Source: Halanaerobium saccharolyticum (GTDB lineage Bacteria > Bacillota > Halanaerobiia > Halanaerobiales > Halanaerobiaceae). Taken from it: a stretch of DNA of 64,000 nt. The position numbers were made by a program, and so were the translations under genes. The stretch's first letter is position 1. Every line of letters begins with the position of its first letter. Under the pieces are notes generated by a model. It was given only the letters and a program-made list of their open reading frames with translations, made no database searches and was not told the origin of the DNA. The stretch spans positions 34,588 through 98,587 of the forward strand of contig NZ_SNWX01000009.1 of the NCBI RefSeq assembly GCF_004362045.1. The letters are read 5' to 3'. Of this stretch, positions 56,172-64,000 are shown piece by piece.

Positions 56172-56387
56172 TTATTCTTTTACATAGGGCAGTAAAGCAA
56201 CTGATCTAGCTCTTTTTACTGCCTTTGTAATCAATTTTTGGTGTTTGGAACAATTTCCTGTTACACGACGCGGCATGATTTTTCCACGATCTGTAAGATA
56301 TCTATTTAAAGTTCTTAAGTCTTTATAATCTATTTTTTTATCTTCATTTGCACAAAAATGGCATGACTTATTTCTACCTCTAGGCAT
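56172..56387 (-). CDS. rpsR: 30S ribosomal protein S18
   Basis: 71 aa. Starts [20 protein letters not shown] with CxxC (a zinc-type variant) and continues [41 protein letters not shown], the family signature. It pairs with S6 on the ribosome platform. AAAGGAGG precedes the ATG, and the proposed 3' end of the group II intron lies only about 23 bases upstream. Confidence 0.97.
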   Translation of the reverse strand: MPRGRNKSCHFCANEDKKIDYKDLRTLNRYLTDRGKIMPRRVTGNCSKHQKLITKAVKRARSVALLPYVKE

Positions 56388-56454
56388 TAAAATTTACCTC
56401 CTTTTTATAATGATAGGTAAGTTTTTGATATTATCTCCAACTTTTCCCCCATTT

Positions 56455-56492
56455 CACACCGTACACGAGAGTTTCCTACTCATACGGCGTTC
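56455..56492 (-). ncRNA. Group II intron domain V
   Basis: On the minus strand ACGCCGTATGAGTAGG is followed by AAACTCTCGTGTACGGTGTG. The two arms pair (CGCCGTA with TACGGTG, GAG with CTC). The AAA-containing loop and the CGT bulge are those of the catalytic hairpin. The domain VI stem and intron end follow within 45 bases. Confidence 0.82.
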
Positions 56493-56502
56493 CATCACGT
56501 TT

Positions 56503-58347
56503 TTAAACTATTTTGATACATTCATTTCCTACTTTTGAGCGAAATTTGTTTAGCTTACTCAAGGCTTTGTCATCAAAATACATTTTATTTACCTTATTTA
56601 AGTATTTCTGAATAGTTTCTTGGTTTTTAGCATGGATTAACTTATGAATGTTTTTAGAAATTAAGATTAAATTTCTATAATTATCTTTCCCCCCTTTACA
56701 GCGGGGTTTTTTATGATGACATTCAATATCTCCAATTAATAAAGGTTTACCTGTAATATAACAACATCCATTCTGTCCTGAATATCTGGAAATCCTATTA
56801 TCGTTATATTCAATTGTTTCACCCTTGATAGGATTCTCAACTAAATAATTTAATATATATGGTGAAACATTTTTCAACCTTTTATGGATTTTCTTTCTTC
56901 CTTTTACAGTGTAATCGCAAATTTCCTGTGAAAAGTTCATAGGAGGATCTGTTTTTACAGCTGAAATCGGAAATATTCTTAATCCAGCTACATAATAAGG
57001 TTTTGAATTATATTCCGAATATAATTTTTTGTATAAGTTAGACTCATTACCTTTTTCACTTAAACTCGCCCAAAGTCTATTTTCTAAAGCTCTATTAACT
57101 TTAAAGGCAATTTCTCTAAAATCATGGCTAACTAATGTTGCCATTGAATAATAGTTTTGCATACCTAAAATCATTGAATTGAGTTTTGCAATTTGTTTTT
57201 GAGTGTTTTCTTTTTGTATTACCTTAATTTGTTTCTTCAATTTGTATGCTAATCTACTTTTTGTTTCTTTTGTTATTCTAGATTTTATTATATATTTATT
57301 TGCTCTCTGAAACACTTTGAATTTTATTCCAAGAAATTTTGAATAACTAGATTTTAAGTTAGTAATTTTAGTCTTCTTTTTACTAACTTCAAGATTAAGT
57401 CTTTCCTTCAACCATTTACAAACCGCAATTTTTATTTTGCTTGCTGTTTCATAATCCTTGCAAAATATTTTAAAGTCATCTGCATATCTTACAATATGCA
57501 TTTGTTTCATATTGCTTTTCTTAAGGGCTCTATACTTATTACTATCATTATTATAATTATGGTCTGTTTTGAATGTCTCCCACTGATTGCTAATCCACCA
57601 ATCCAGTTCATTGAGAACTACATTGGCCAATAAGGGTGAAATAATTCCACCCTGAGGAGTTCCTTTTGTTGGAATACCTTCTCCTTCAATTTCAGCTTTT
57701 AATAATCTACCTAAAATTGATATGAGATTTTTATCTTGTATTCCCATGGTCCATAATTGTTTCATTAATTTCCCATGATCAACATTATCAAAGAAACCCT
57801 TGATATCAACATCAACAGTGAAATACAGTTTAGACCTATTAACTAATCTCATACATCTTGCAATAGCATGTTTGGTACTTCTATTTGGTCTAAATCCATA
57901 ACTATGATTATAGAATTTAGCTTCACAAATAGCTTCTAAAACCTGTTTTATTGACTGTTGTATTAACCGATCTTCAATGGTTGGAATTCCTAAAGGTCTC
58001 TTCCTACCATCTGGTTTCGGTATATAAACCCTTCTTACTGGTTGAGGAATATAATATTCTAGTCTATTTCTAACATATTCTATTATATATTCTGTGTTCC
58101 ATTGAGCTATATCAGTTATTGTTTTATTATTTAAACCACTAGTTTTACTACCAGTATTATTTTTTATGGTTCTATATGCTAATAAAATATTTTCTCTTGA
58201 AGTTATTTTCTCAAAAAGATTTTTGAATTTATGACCTTTTTTACTTCTCTCATATAGTTTATCAAACATTTCTTGAGTTCCATAATATTCATTGTGTTTC
58301 AATTTGTTCTTCTTATTCTCTACACAAACTTCTTTCAAAGCAGTCAT
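56503..58347 (-). CDS. ltrA: Group II intron reverse transcriptase/maturase with HNH endonuclease
   Basis: 614 aa. Reverse transcriptase domain (residues ~70-330): RRVYIPKPDGRKRPLGIPTIEDR, FRPNRSTKHAI, KGTPQGGIISPLLANVVLNELD, and the catalytic IVRYADDFKIF. The maturase (X) domain follows, then at residues ~515-575 an HNH-type endonuclease (CCYITGKPLLIGDIECHHKKPRCKGGKDNYRNLIL). All parts are intact, so mobility and splicing help are possible. The ATG at 58347 follows GGAAGGTGA; a GTG five codons upstream lies inside this site. The combination of domains matches the chloroplast-like (CL) lineage; that is my inference. Confidence 0.95.
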   Translation of the reverse strand: MTALKEVCVENKKNKLKHNEYYGTQEMFDKLYERSKKGHKFKNLFEKITSRENILLAYRTIKNNTGSKTSGLNNKTITDIAQWNTEYIIEYVRNRLEYYIPQPVRRVYIPKPDGRKRPLGIPTIEDRLIQQSIKQVLEAICEAKFYNHSYGFRPNRSTKHAIARCMRLVNRSKLYFTVDVDIKGFFDNVDHGKLMKQLWTMGIQDKNLISILGRLLKAEIEGEGIPTKGTPQGGIISPLLANVVLNELDWWISNQWETFKTDHNYNNDSNKYRALKKSNMKQMHIVRYADDFKIFCKDYETASKIKIAVCKWLKERLNLEVSKKKTKITNLKSSYSKFLGIKFKVFQRANKYIIKSRITKETKSRLAYKLKKQIKVIQKENTQKQIAKLNSMILGMQNYYSMATLVSHDFREIAFKVNRALENRLWASLSEKGNESNLYKKLYSEYNSKPYYVAGLRIFPISAVKTDPPMNFSQEICDYTVKGRKKIHKRLKNVSPYILNYLVENPIKGETIEYNDNRISRYSGQNGCCYITGKPLLIGDIECHHKKPRCKGGKDNYRNLILISKNIHKLIHAKNQETIQKYLNKVNKMYFDDKALSKLNKFRSKVGNECIKIV

Positions 58348-59055
58348 AAGTCGGTTATTCACCTTCCACCGAGAAGGTTTTTGCCTCTATTAGTCTTACA
58401 AGAACCTTATTTTAAATGAAATATCTGATAGTTAAAAATATGACTAGTGGCTATCCTTCCATTCCTTATTATCAGAATTTCGTCAGTACTGTGCCACCAC
58501 TATCACCAACATAATGATATGTTATAGAAATTAATTCTTTTCCATATCTACACTTCAAAGATATTAAGCTCTCCATGCTGTTGGTTTTCATCGTTCCAAA
58601 AACTTATCCTGAAATTAATTATTCAGTTAAATACCTCCTATGAGCCTGTATGTTTAATACATCCTTTAAATGTATAAGGATTTTCATACATTCTAATCTT
58701 ACTCACCCTCACATACCTCAGACTTTGCTGAGATAACCATTTCTAGTTATTCGTGCTGTAGACCCGTACTTTCAGAGGTTCGTCAGTGGCTAATTACCAC
58801 ATACTTATCATATGAATTTTACAGGCGTCCGAGCTATAGGTTACATTATCCTACTAAGATAACTTTCGTATAATTACGGTAACTCTCACCCGACTTCACC
58901 GAGCTTATTACATTAATCCGCTTAATCAAATCAATGCAATTCGGAGTATTAACGACAGCCCTTCAAGACGTTACTCTCTCATTTGACTGATTCAGTTTTT
59001 AGTTCTAATATTCGTTATAATATTAGGCAATTCTTTTCAAATTGCAACGACTCGC

Positions 59056-59538
59056 TCAAAATGGTACATCAAAATCATCAGCATCAAAATTATCATCGAA
59101 TTGAGCATCAAAATCGTCCTGCTCCTTTTTCTTATTCTGCTGAGCAGATTTATTTTGCTGCTGATCACTATTATTTTGACTTTTTTGAGCCTGTCCCTGA
59201 TTATTACTGCGGCTATTACTGCTGCCGAAGTCCAGAAAACGCACATTATCGGCGTTAACTTCAGGATTTATATAAGTTCTGTTGTTGTTTTCACTTTTAC
59301 GAATCTGTAAGGATCCATCAACTCCAACCAGTCTACCTTTTCCGAGATGACGGGCACAATTTTCCGCCAGACCCCGCCAGGTTACAATGTTGATAAAATC
59401 AACATCTCTATCCCCATCACGATTAGTATAATTTCTTTCTACTGCCAGTGTAAAATTACAAACTGGAGTTCCATTGCTGGTATAGCGAAGTTCAGGATCT
59501 CGTGTCAGGCGGCCGATTAAAACAATTCTATTTAACAA
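59056..59538 (-). CDS. ssb: Single-stranded DNA-binding protein
   Basis: 160 aa. OB-fold domain in the first 105 residues (MLNRIVLIGRLTRDPELRYT, NFTLAVERNYTNRDG, FINIVTWRGLAENCARHLGKGRLVGVDG). Then a Q/N/S-rich linker and the acidic tip DDFDVPF that recruits partner proteins. TTG start, with GGTGGTGA nine bases upstream. The gap to rpsF is 24 bases. The stop codon is unaffected by the intron downstream. An AT-rich hairpin (59005-59026, CTAATATT/AATATTAG) lies between the ssb stop and the intron. Confidence 0.96.
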   Translation of the reverse strand: MLNRIVLIGRLTRDPELRYTSNGTPVCNFTLAVERNYTNRDGDRDVDFINIVTWRGLAENCARHLGKGRLVGVDGSLQIRKSENNNRTYINPEVNADNVRFLDFGSSNSRSNNQGQAQKSQNNSDQQQNKSAQQNKKKEQDDFDAQFDDNFDADDFDVPF

Positions 59539-59562
59539 GAGTATTCACCACCTAAATTTATA

Positions 59563-59862
59563 TTATGCATCATTTCTAACTACTAAATAACGAATTACAC
59601 CATCCATAATCTTAAAGATTCTTTCTAACTCATTAACTACAGTGGTTTTAGCATTAAATTCTAAGATTGTATAATCACCAGAACGATAATCTTTAATCTC
59701 ATATGCTAACTGCTTCTTACCCCAGGCATCAACCTCGGTTACTTCTCCTTCATGATCTGAAATAGCATCTTTTACACGCTGAAGGATAGTTTGTTTTTCT
59801 TCATCTTCAAGATCTGGTTTAAGTACAAAAGTTGTTTCATAATCTCTTTTTCTTGCTTCCAT
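59563..59862 (-). CDS. rpsF: 30S ribosomal protein S6
   Basis: 99 aa. RDYETTFVLKPDLEDEEKQTILQRVKDAI and the signature WGKKQLAYEIKDYRSGDYTILEF are typical. It binds S18 and 16S rRNA on the platform. GGAGGAGGTGA precedes the ATG and overlaps the foot of a leader hairpin. It is the first gene of the rpsF-ssb-rpsR-yybS-rplI order. Confidence 0.97.
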   Translation of the reverse strand: MEARKRDYETTFVLKPDLEDEEKQTILQRVKDAISDHEGEVTEVDAWGKKQLAYEIKDYRSGDYTILEFNAKTTVVNELERIFKIMDGVIRYLVVRNDA

Positions 59863-59876
59863 TTACATTCACCTCC

Positions 59877-59915
59877 TCCACACGGACTAATGGCCCTGCT
59901 GCTAGCAGAGCATGG
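59877..59915 (-). promoter_or_regulatory. Candidate S6:S18-binding leader of rpsF
   Basis: On the minus strand TCCATG (59910-59915) pairs with TGTGGA (59877-59882). The inner stem CTCTGCT/AGCAGGG has a three-base loop, and the 3' side has an asymmetric bulge ending CCG. A hairpin with a CCG-containing bulge before rpsF is the known autoregulatory element for the S6:S18 complex. The foot of the stem includes part of the ribosome binding site. Confidence 0.5.
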
Positions 59916-59971
59916 ATTTTTAACCAATCTAAATTATAACAGCTCTCAGCTTAAAATTCAAGTTTTATTTT

Positions 59972-60012
59972 ACGTACACCTACCGTTTACTTGTCGTTTT
60001 TTGTCGAAATTT
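59972..60012 (+). repeat. Dispersed TTGTCGA-type intergenic repeat, copy F
   Basis: ACGTACACCTACCGTTTACT followed by TGTCG, then TTTTTTGTCGAAATTT. Nearly identical to copy B and to the reverse of copy E, about 50 and 32 kb away. It lies between rpsF's leader and the 3' end of the nuclease pseudogene. Confidence 0.68.
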
Positions 60013-60056
60013 AAAATAATAAACTAACACCAATCAAGCTTTCACTAAAAATCAGG

Positions 60057-61632
60057 TTAAGCTTCTCTAATTTTAACTTTTTTACCAGAAAACACAATTG
60101 CAACTTTTATAATCCTCTTAACTCCAATTCTAAGTAACTCCTGCTCATATTTTTTTCTTTCTATCTGCTCTAAAGCTTCGGCTGCTGCCTTTTCCAGAGC
60201 TTCTTCTTTATTTGAACTAATTTTTTTGAATTCGATAATAATTCCGGACTTTTCTCTGTTCCTGGGAATTATCATAATATCATAACGCCCAAATCCACTT
60301 TCTCTATTTGATTTAATCTGATAGTTATCTTTTAAATTAAGTAAAAGCCCAAGCACAAAAGCATGATAAACTTTTCAGTAAAATATTTAATTTCTGGCTG
60401 CTGAGATTTTCTTCAAACCATTGAGTAATAATATTTTCAAAAATATATCTTATTTCCTTATTTGGTATTTTCAGATCACAATAAAGGTACATTTCTCTTC
60501 TTTCTTTTTCTACAAAAGTTAAATACCCACTTAAAAGCAAAAAACTCCAGATAATATTAACTTTTTTATCTATTTCTGAAAAAATAATATTCTCATCAAT
60601 TTTTTTATTAATTGTATCTCCTTTTAATAGAATTTCAAGGTCTTTTTTGACCTCACTCTCACTATTAATTATTAAATCTTTAATTATATCATTGCTGCTG
60701 GTATTGGCCCAGTAAGGCTCGATTTCGCCTTCTCTTCTGAGACAATTAATTATTGACCAGGGATTATAAATAATATTTTCACCAAAATAATACCCATTAT
60801 ACCAGTTTTTTAGATCTTCAAATTGAAAATCAAGAGCATAATAATTAAATAACTCTTTAATCTCATTTTCTAGCAAACCAAAATATTTGCTGTATTCATT
60901 ATCCAGTAAAGTACTAACTACAGGATTATTTAAACCAGAAAAAATACTCTCTTTAGCCACCCGTAAAATACCGGTTAATATCCCCTTTTCCAGAGCAAGA
61001 TTGTTTTTTAAACCTGCACTTAAAAAATTTCTCATAAAATTTATCATTTTATCATAATAATTATTATAATAAGCCGCCTGAATAGGCTGATCATACTCAT
61101 CAATCAAGATAATAACTTTTTCCTGATGATAGGCTGCTAAGTAATCAGATAAATCTTTTAATGATTCTTCATAAAATGCATTTTCTGCTTTTAAAGATAA
61201 TATCTTTTGAAAAAATTCCTTATCATATTGATCCAGAACATCACTCTCCAGAAGGTACTTATGTCTTTTAAATTCACGGGCTACCATTCTTTTTAGCTTG
61301 ATTTCGGCCTGGGGCCAGCTGTTTTCTTTAATATCTTTAAAAGTCAAATTTATTACTGGGAATTTTCCCTGTTTAGCAAGATATTCTTCCGCTGTCTGCT
61401 TTATTTTTAGATTTTTAAATAAATAACTATAATCTTCTTCATTATTTTCAAAATAATATTTTAACATTGACAGGTTTAATGTTTTTCCAAATCGGCGAGG
61501 TCGAGGCAGAAGAATCACCTGGGCTCCGTCATCTATTATTTCTTTAATAAAAAGTGATTTATCAACATAATAATAGTTTTCTTCTCTTATGTTTTTAAAA
61601 TCATCAATGCCGACAGGTAATTTTTTCTTCAA
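60057..61632 (-). pseudogene. AAA-ATPase-like/PD-(D/E)XK nuclease gene, frameshifted
   Basis: The first frame (61632 to 60337) encodes an AAA-ATPase_like domain: LPVGIDDFKNIREENYYYVDKSLFIKEII, then LLPRPRRFGKTLNLSMLKYYF (P-loop variant) and KVIILIDEYDQPIQ. It ends prematurely after FCAWAFT. The natural continuation YHAFVLGLLLNLKDNYQIKS is in another frame from about 60373. It goes on with NRESGFGRYDIMIIPRN and IIIEFKK, the nuclease D and E/K residues of the PDDEXK_9 domain. A lost base near 60370-60385 would explain this. TTG start at 61632, with AGAAGGAGGT upstream. Such genes occur in many copies in some anaerobes; the role is unknown. Confidence 0.8.
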
Positions 61633-61675
61633 AATTCTACCTCCTTCTGGAATTTGACATGAGCTGATTTGAAAT

Positions 61676-62179
61676 TTAAACAAAACTTATCACTATAAAA
61701 TGGACTGTAAAGGCTATTGTTACAGCTCCCACAATATCTAGAGGATAATGTACTCCGACCATTACTCTGGAGAGAGCTGTTGCAGTAGCAGCAGTAAGAA
61801 GTATTAGCCCTGCTAAAAGATTAAGATTTAAAAAGGCCAGTGCAATAATAAAAGAACTGCTGCTGTGAGTGCTGGGAAAAGAATGATCATTTCTCTGTTC
61901 AACCAGACTCTGGACCTTTAAATCTGCAAAAGGTCGTTTTCGATTGTATAGATAGGGAATGATTTTTGCCAGCGAATACACTACTGCCGGAGCAAAAACA
62001 AACTGCTTTAGCCCTGCATCATTAGTATAAATAAGCCAGACTGCTGCAGCAAAATAGATAGTTGAAAAGAACTTAGAGGAAAAATTAGTAATCAAAACTG
62101 CTGCCGCTGCCAGCCTGGATCGTTTCTGCGTAAAATTATATATTTTTAAAAATAATTTTTGATCCAATTTTTTAATCAT
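61676..62179 (-). CDS. PAP2-superfamily membrane phosphatase
   Basis: 167 aa with about five membrane helices. The three acid-phosphatase motifs are complete: KIIPYLYNRKRPF (KxxxxxxRP), FPSTHSSSSF (PSxHS) and SRVMVGVHYPLDIVG (SRxxxxxHxxxD). It probably dephosphorylates undecaprenyl pyrophosphate or a phosphatidyl lipid at the outer face of the inner membrane. AGGATAAAACT upstream is a weak ribosome binding site. The stop codon is 44 bases before the nuclease pseudogene start. Confidence 0.9.
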   Translation of the reverse strand: MIKKLDQKLFLKIYNFTQKRSRLAAAAVLITNFSSKFFSTIYFAAAVWLIYTNDAGLKQFVFAPAVVYSLAKIIPYLYNRKRPFADLKVQSLVEQRNDHSFPSTHSSSSFIIALAFLNLNLLAGLILLTAATATALSRVMVGVHYPLDIVGAVTIAFTVHFIVISFV

Positions 62180-62220
62180 AGTTTTATCCTAACTTTGATC
62201 AGGCTGAAATATATTAAAAC

Positions 62221-62336
62221 GAGATTATCAGTAGTTTAATTTGTGAATTCAATCGAAGTAATTTTTTTGGAATATATTATCAAGAGATTATCAGCACTTT
62301 ATTTTATGAATTCAATCGAAGTAGATTTTTTTGGAA
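62221..62336. repeat. Two tandem direct repeats of about 52 bases
   Basis: GAGATTATCAG...TTTTTTTGGAA occurs at 62221-62272 and again at 62284-62336, a 63-base shift with about 85% identity by eye; both contain GAATTCAATCGAAGTA. They lie upstream of the PAP2 gene. No coding frame, promoter or known element is recognised in them. Confidence 0.6.
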
Positions 62337-62423
62337 ATTAAATGCGAAAAGATTTTTCAAAATATAACTACATTACACAGAAACATTAGAAAAATCAGTG
62401 TTTAAAGCTTTATACCAACTAGA

Positions 62424-62584
62424 TTATTTGAGTTATAATTTACAACTTCAATTGGAATAGGCTGAAATATAGCTGATTATGTTAAAATTATTTGCTGTTT
62501 GACCGAAGGGAGTTCAAATAATTAATAATCAGCTATCTATTGAAGCCGTCAATGGAGATTGTGTGTAAATTATAACTCAAATAA
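62424..62584. repeat. 161-bp hairpin-forming element with 21-bp perfect arms
   Basis: TTATTTGAGTTATAATTTAC followed by A (62424-62444) is the exact reverse complement of 62564-62584. Further inside, ATAGCTGATTAT pairs with its copy at 62524-62536, and AATTATTTG (62486-62494) with CAAATAATT, around a 20-base loop with GACCGAAGGGAG. It ends two bases short of the ychF stop codon. The shape fits a miniature inverted-repeat element or a structured RNA. Target duplication was not clear. Confidence 0.65.
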
Positions 62585-62586
62585 GA

Positions 62587-63678
62587 TCAGACATTAAACC
62601 TGAAGTGACACACATCTCCGTCCTGCATTATATAATCTTTTCCTTCCAGTCTTAACAACCCTTCTTCTCTGGCCTGGGCCATCGAACCTACCCGCTTTAA
62701 ATCCTCAAAACTAACAATTTCTGCTCTAATAAATCCTTTTTCCATATCACTGTGAATTCTTCCAGCCGCCTCAGGTGCTGTGGAACCTTTTTCTACTGTC
62801 CAGGCTCTACATTCCTGTTCCCCTGCTGTCAGGAAAGTAAGCAGATTTAATAATTCATAACCGGCTTTAATTACTCGATCCAGCCCCGAATTATTGAGCC
62901 CCAGCTCATCTAAAAACATTTCTTTTTCGTCCTCATCCAGTTCAGCAATATCAGATTCGATTTTAGCACTTATTTCTACTACTTTTGCTCCATCTCTCTC
63001 AGCATGTGTTTTTACATCTTTGACCAGTTCATTTTGACCGGTATTTATGTCCTCTTCATTTACATTTGCCAGATAAATTATTGGTTTAGCACTTAAGAGC
63101 TGTAATTCTTTAACCAGGCGTTCTCCAGTTTCGGCAAGCTCTAACTGACGAATGTTTTTACCTTCTTCTAAAGCTCCAGCAATTTTCTCCAGTGCAGATA
63201 CTTCTTTAACATAAACTTTGTCTCCACTTTTGGCCTGTTTTCTGGCTTTTTCCAGTCGTTTTTCTACCTGAGCCAGATCGGCCATCATCAATTCTGTATT
63301 TATGATGTCAATATCTCTATCGGGAGATATTTCACCATCAACATGAGTTATATTTTCATCATCAAAACAGCGTACTACCTGGGCTATTGCATCTACTTCT
63401 CTGATATGTGCTAAAAATTTATTGCCCAGTCCTTCTCCCCTGCTTGCACCTTCTACTAGTCCAGCAATATCAACAAATTCAATCACTGTCGGCGTTTTCT
63501 TTTCTGGTTGATATTTTTCAGCCAGCCAGTCCAACCTCTCATCTGGTACAGGTACAACCCCAATGTTAGGATCTATCGTACAAAAAGGATAATTTGCTGC
63601 ATCAGCACCTGCCTCTGTTAATGCATTAAAAAGAGTTGATTTACCTACATTAGGCAGTCCAACAATACCTATTTTCAT
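62587..63678 (-). CDS. ychF: YchF/Obg-family nucleotide-binding protein (redox-regulated ATPase)
   Basis: 363 aa, usual length. G1 [18 protein letters not shown], switch region [18 protein letters not shown]3 [20 protein letters not shown], and the altered specificity motif ANVNEED in place of NKxD, which gives ATP preference. The coiled-coil helical domain is in the middle (residues ~125-200) and the TGS domain at the C-terminus ([14 protein letters not shown] to the end). It associates with ribosomes. AAGGAAGA precedes the ATG. DUF951 is the next gene upstream, a common neighbour in Firmicutes. Confidence 0.96.
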   Translation of the reverse strand: MKIGIVGLPNVGKSTLFNALTEAGADAANYPFCTIDPNIGVVPVPDERLDWLAEKYQPEKKTPTVIEFVDIAGLVEGASRGEGLGNKFLAHIREVDAIAQVVRCFDDENITHVDGEISPDRDIDIINTELMMADLAQVEKRLEKARKQAKSGDKVYVKEVSALEKIAGALEEGKNIRQLELAETGERLVKELQLLSAKPIIYLANVNEEDINTGQNELVKDVKTHAERDGAKVVEISAKIESDIAELDEDEKEMFLDELGLNNSGLDRVIKAGYELLNLLTFLTAGEQECRAWTVEKGSTAPEAAGRIHSDMEKGFIRAEIVSFEDLKRVGSMAQAREEGLLRLEGKDYIMQDGDVCHFRFNV

Positions 63679-63701
63679 TAATTAATCTTCCTTCCTAATA
63701 A

Positions 63702-63881
63702 CTAAAGTTTTTTCTTAACGCTTTTTTCAAATTTATTTCTTGAAAGCATAATTACTCGTTCACAGGTCTCACACTTTGCTTTAAAATCCATGCCTACTCT
63801 TAAAATTTTCCAGTTCTTCCCCCCACAGGGATGAGTTTTTTTAAACTCGACTCGATCACCAACCGAAAAGTCTTTTGGCAT
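63702..63881 (-). CDS. DUF951 small protein
   Basis: 59 aa: MPKDFSVGDRVEFKKTHPCG followed by GKNWKILRVGMDFKAKCETC and ERVIMLSRNKFEKSVKKKL. Two cysteine pairs (HPCG and CETC) suggest a zinc-bound fold. AAAGGAGG lies eight bases before the ATG at 63881; the open frame extends further but has no other site. It is 23 bases upstream of ychF, and the two are probably co-transcribed. The remaining 119 bases to the window edge contain a CTGCATTTAATGCAG hairpin and no complete gene. Confidence 0.92.
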   Translation of the reverse strand: MPKDFSVGDRVEFKKTHPCGGKNWKILRVGMDFKAKCETCERVIMLSRNKFEKSVKKKL

Positions 63882-64000
63882 TTTAAGACCTCCTTTAAAT
63901 TTCTGCGTTACGTCAAATCTAATAGTTTTTTTAAAAATATTAATAGTTATCATGGTTGTCAGGTTAGAAATCTGCATTAAATGCAGGAATCCCTCCCCCT

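Larger units (their letters stand above)
56411..58980 (-). mobile_element. Group II intron inserted between ssb and rpsR
   Basis: A maturase gene (56503-58347) is embedded in about 2.6 kb of structured non-coding DNA. The 5' side (58363-58980) opens near GAGAGAGTAACGTC and contains TTGAAGGGCTGTCGTTAATA, then GTGAAGTCGGGTGAGAGTTA followed by CCG, typical of domain I of such introns. Domain V is at 56455-56492, and the last stem with a bulged A and the end CTATCA is at 56411-56453. The start is uncertain by some bases because a standard GTGYG is not visible. It lies in the sense orientation of rpsF-ssb-rpsR, so splicing would restore the message. Confidence 0.78.

Noticed and set aside
58924..58988. 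EBS1-IBS1 pairing ATTTGATT (58924-58931) with AGTCAAAT (58981-58988) to fix the intron 5' end
   Set aside because: The fit is eight pairs with one G-U, but EBS1 normally lies much further into domain I; the match is probably chance.
63882..64000. Upstream extension of the DUF951 frame to 63977 or a partial upstream gene
   Set aside because: AAAGGAGG fixes the start at 63881, and the remaining bases show no supported coding sequence.

Overview
The window reads as chromosome of an AT-rich, anaerobic, diderm (two-membrane) Firmicute. A member of the Halanaerobiales, such as Halanaerobium, is the best guess, made from gene content only. Three things point there: strong AGGAGG-type ribosome binding sites with frequent TTG/GTG starts; a Firmicute-type DnaD/DnaI/DnaB helicase-loading set; and envelope genes expected of an outer membrane (two beta-barrel-like proteins ending in Phe, a LolA-like protein, LolCDE-like permeases, solute-binding protein with a non-lipoprotein signal peptide). 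The left edge cuts a pyruvate:ferredoxin oxidoreductase gene, which fits a fermentative anaerobe.

Layout: 0-11 kb holds nifJ (partial), a methyltransferase, envelope/polysaccharide genes (ugd, wzz-like, two secreted proteins), glutamate-cysteine ligase, cysK and a DUF362 ferredoxin protein. 11-21 kb holds an aldo/keto reductase, a GH38 alpha-mannosidase, an ATPase remnant, and the run purB-purA-purD-cysE from a near-perfect promoter. 21-25 kb is dnaD-dnaI-dnaB. 25-27.5 kb carries two convergent MntA/HepT toxin-antitoxin pairs around a PspC gene, bracketed by a dispersed repeat. 27.6-33.5 kb is a TetR-controlled envelope operon (ABC ATPase, two FtsX-type permeases, LolA-like protein, beta-barrel protein), with two operator palindromes just downstream of a consensus promoter. 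33.5-37 kb has a sugar oxidoreductase, a cation exporter and a universal stress protein.

37-53 kb is carbohydrate catabolism. An AraC regulator is divergent from a four-gene set (two Gfo/Idh/MocA oxidoreductases alternating with two TIM-barrel isomerases). A glucuronide locus follows: LacI regulator, ABC importer, GH2 beta-glucuronidase with the NxK motif, AEC carrier, an ABC-ATPase-like protein with no P-loop, uxuB and uxuA. Three matching 18-bp LacI-type palindromes probably tie it together. One of them is cut off from uxuA by an IS110-family element.

53-64 kb starts with that IS110 element, whose long left end folds into stem-loops resembling a bridge RNA. Then comes the ribosomal/replication block rpsF-ssb-rpsR-yybS-rplI, interrupted between ssb and rpsR by a group II intron with an HNH-type maturase. 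A frameshifted AAA/PD-(D/E)XK gene, a PAP2 phosphatase, a 161-bp hairpin, ychF and a DUF951 gene finish the window.

The most promising signals are the IS110 guide-RNA-like region, the degenerate ABC ATPase in the glucuronate locus, the TetR/Lol-like operon, and an intergenic repeat family built on CACCTACCGTTTACTTGTCG. No tRNA, rRNA or CRISPR array was seen. Alignments, folding and database searches were not run.
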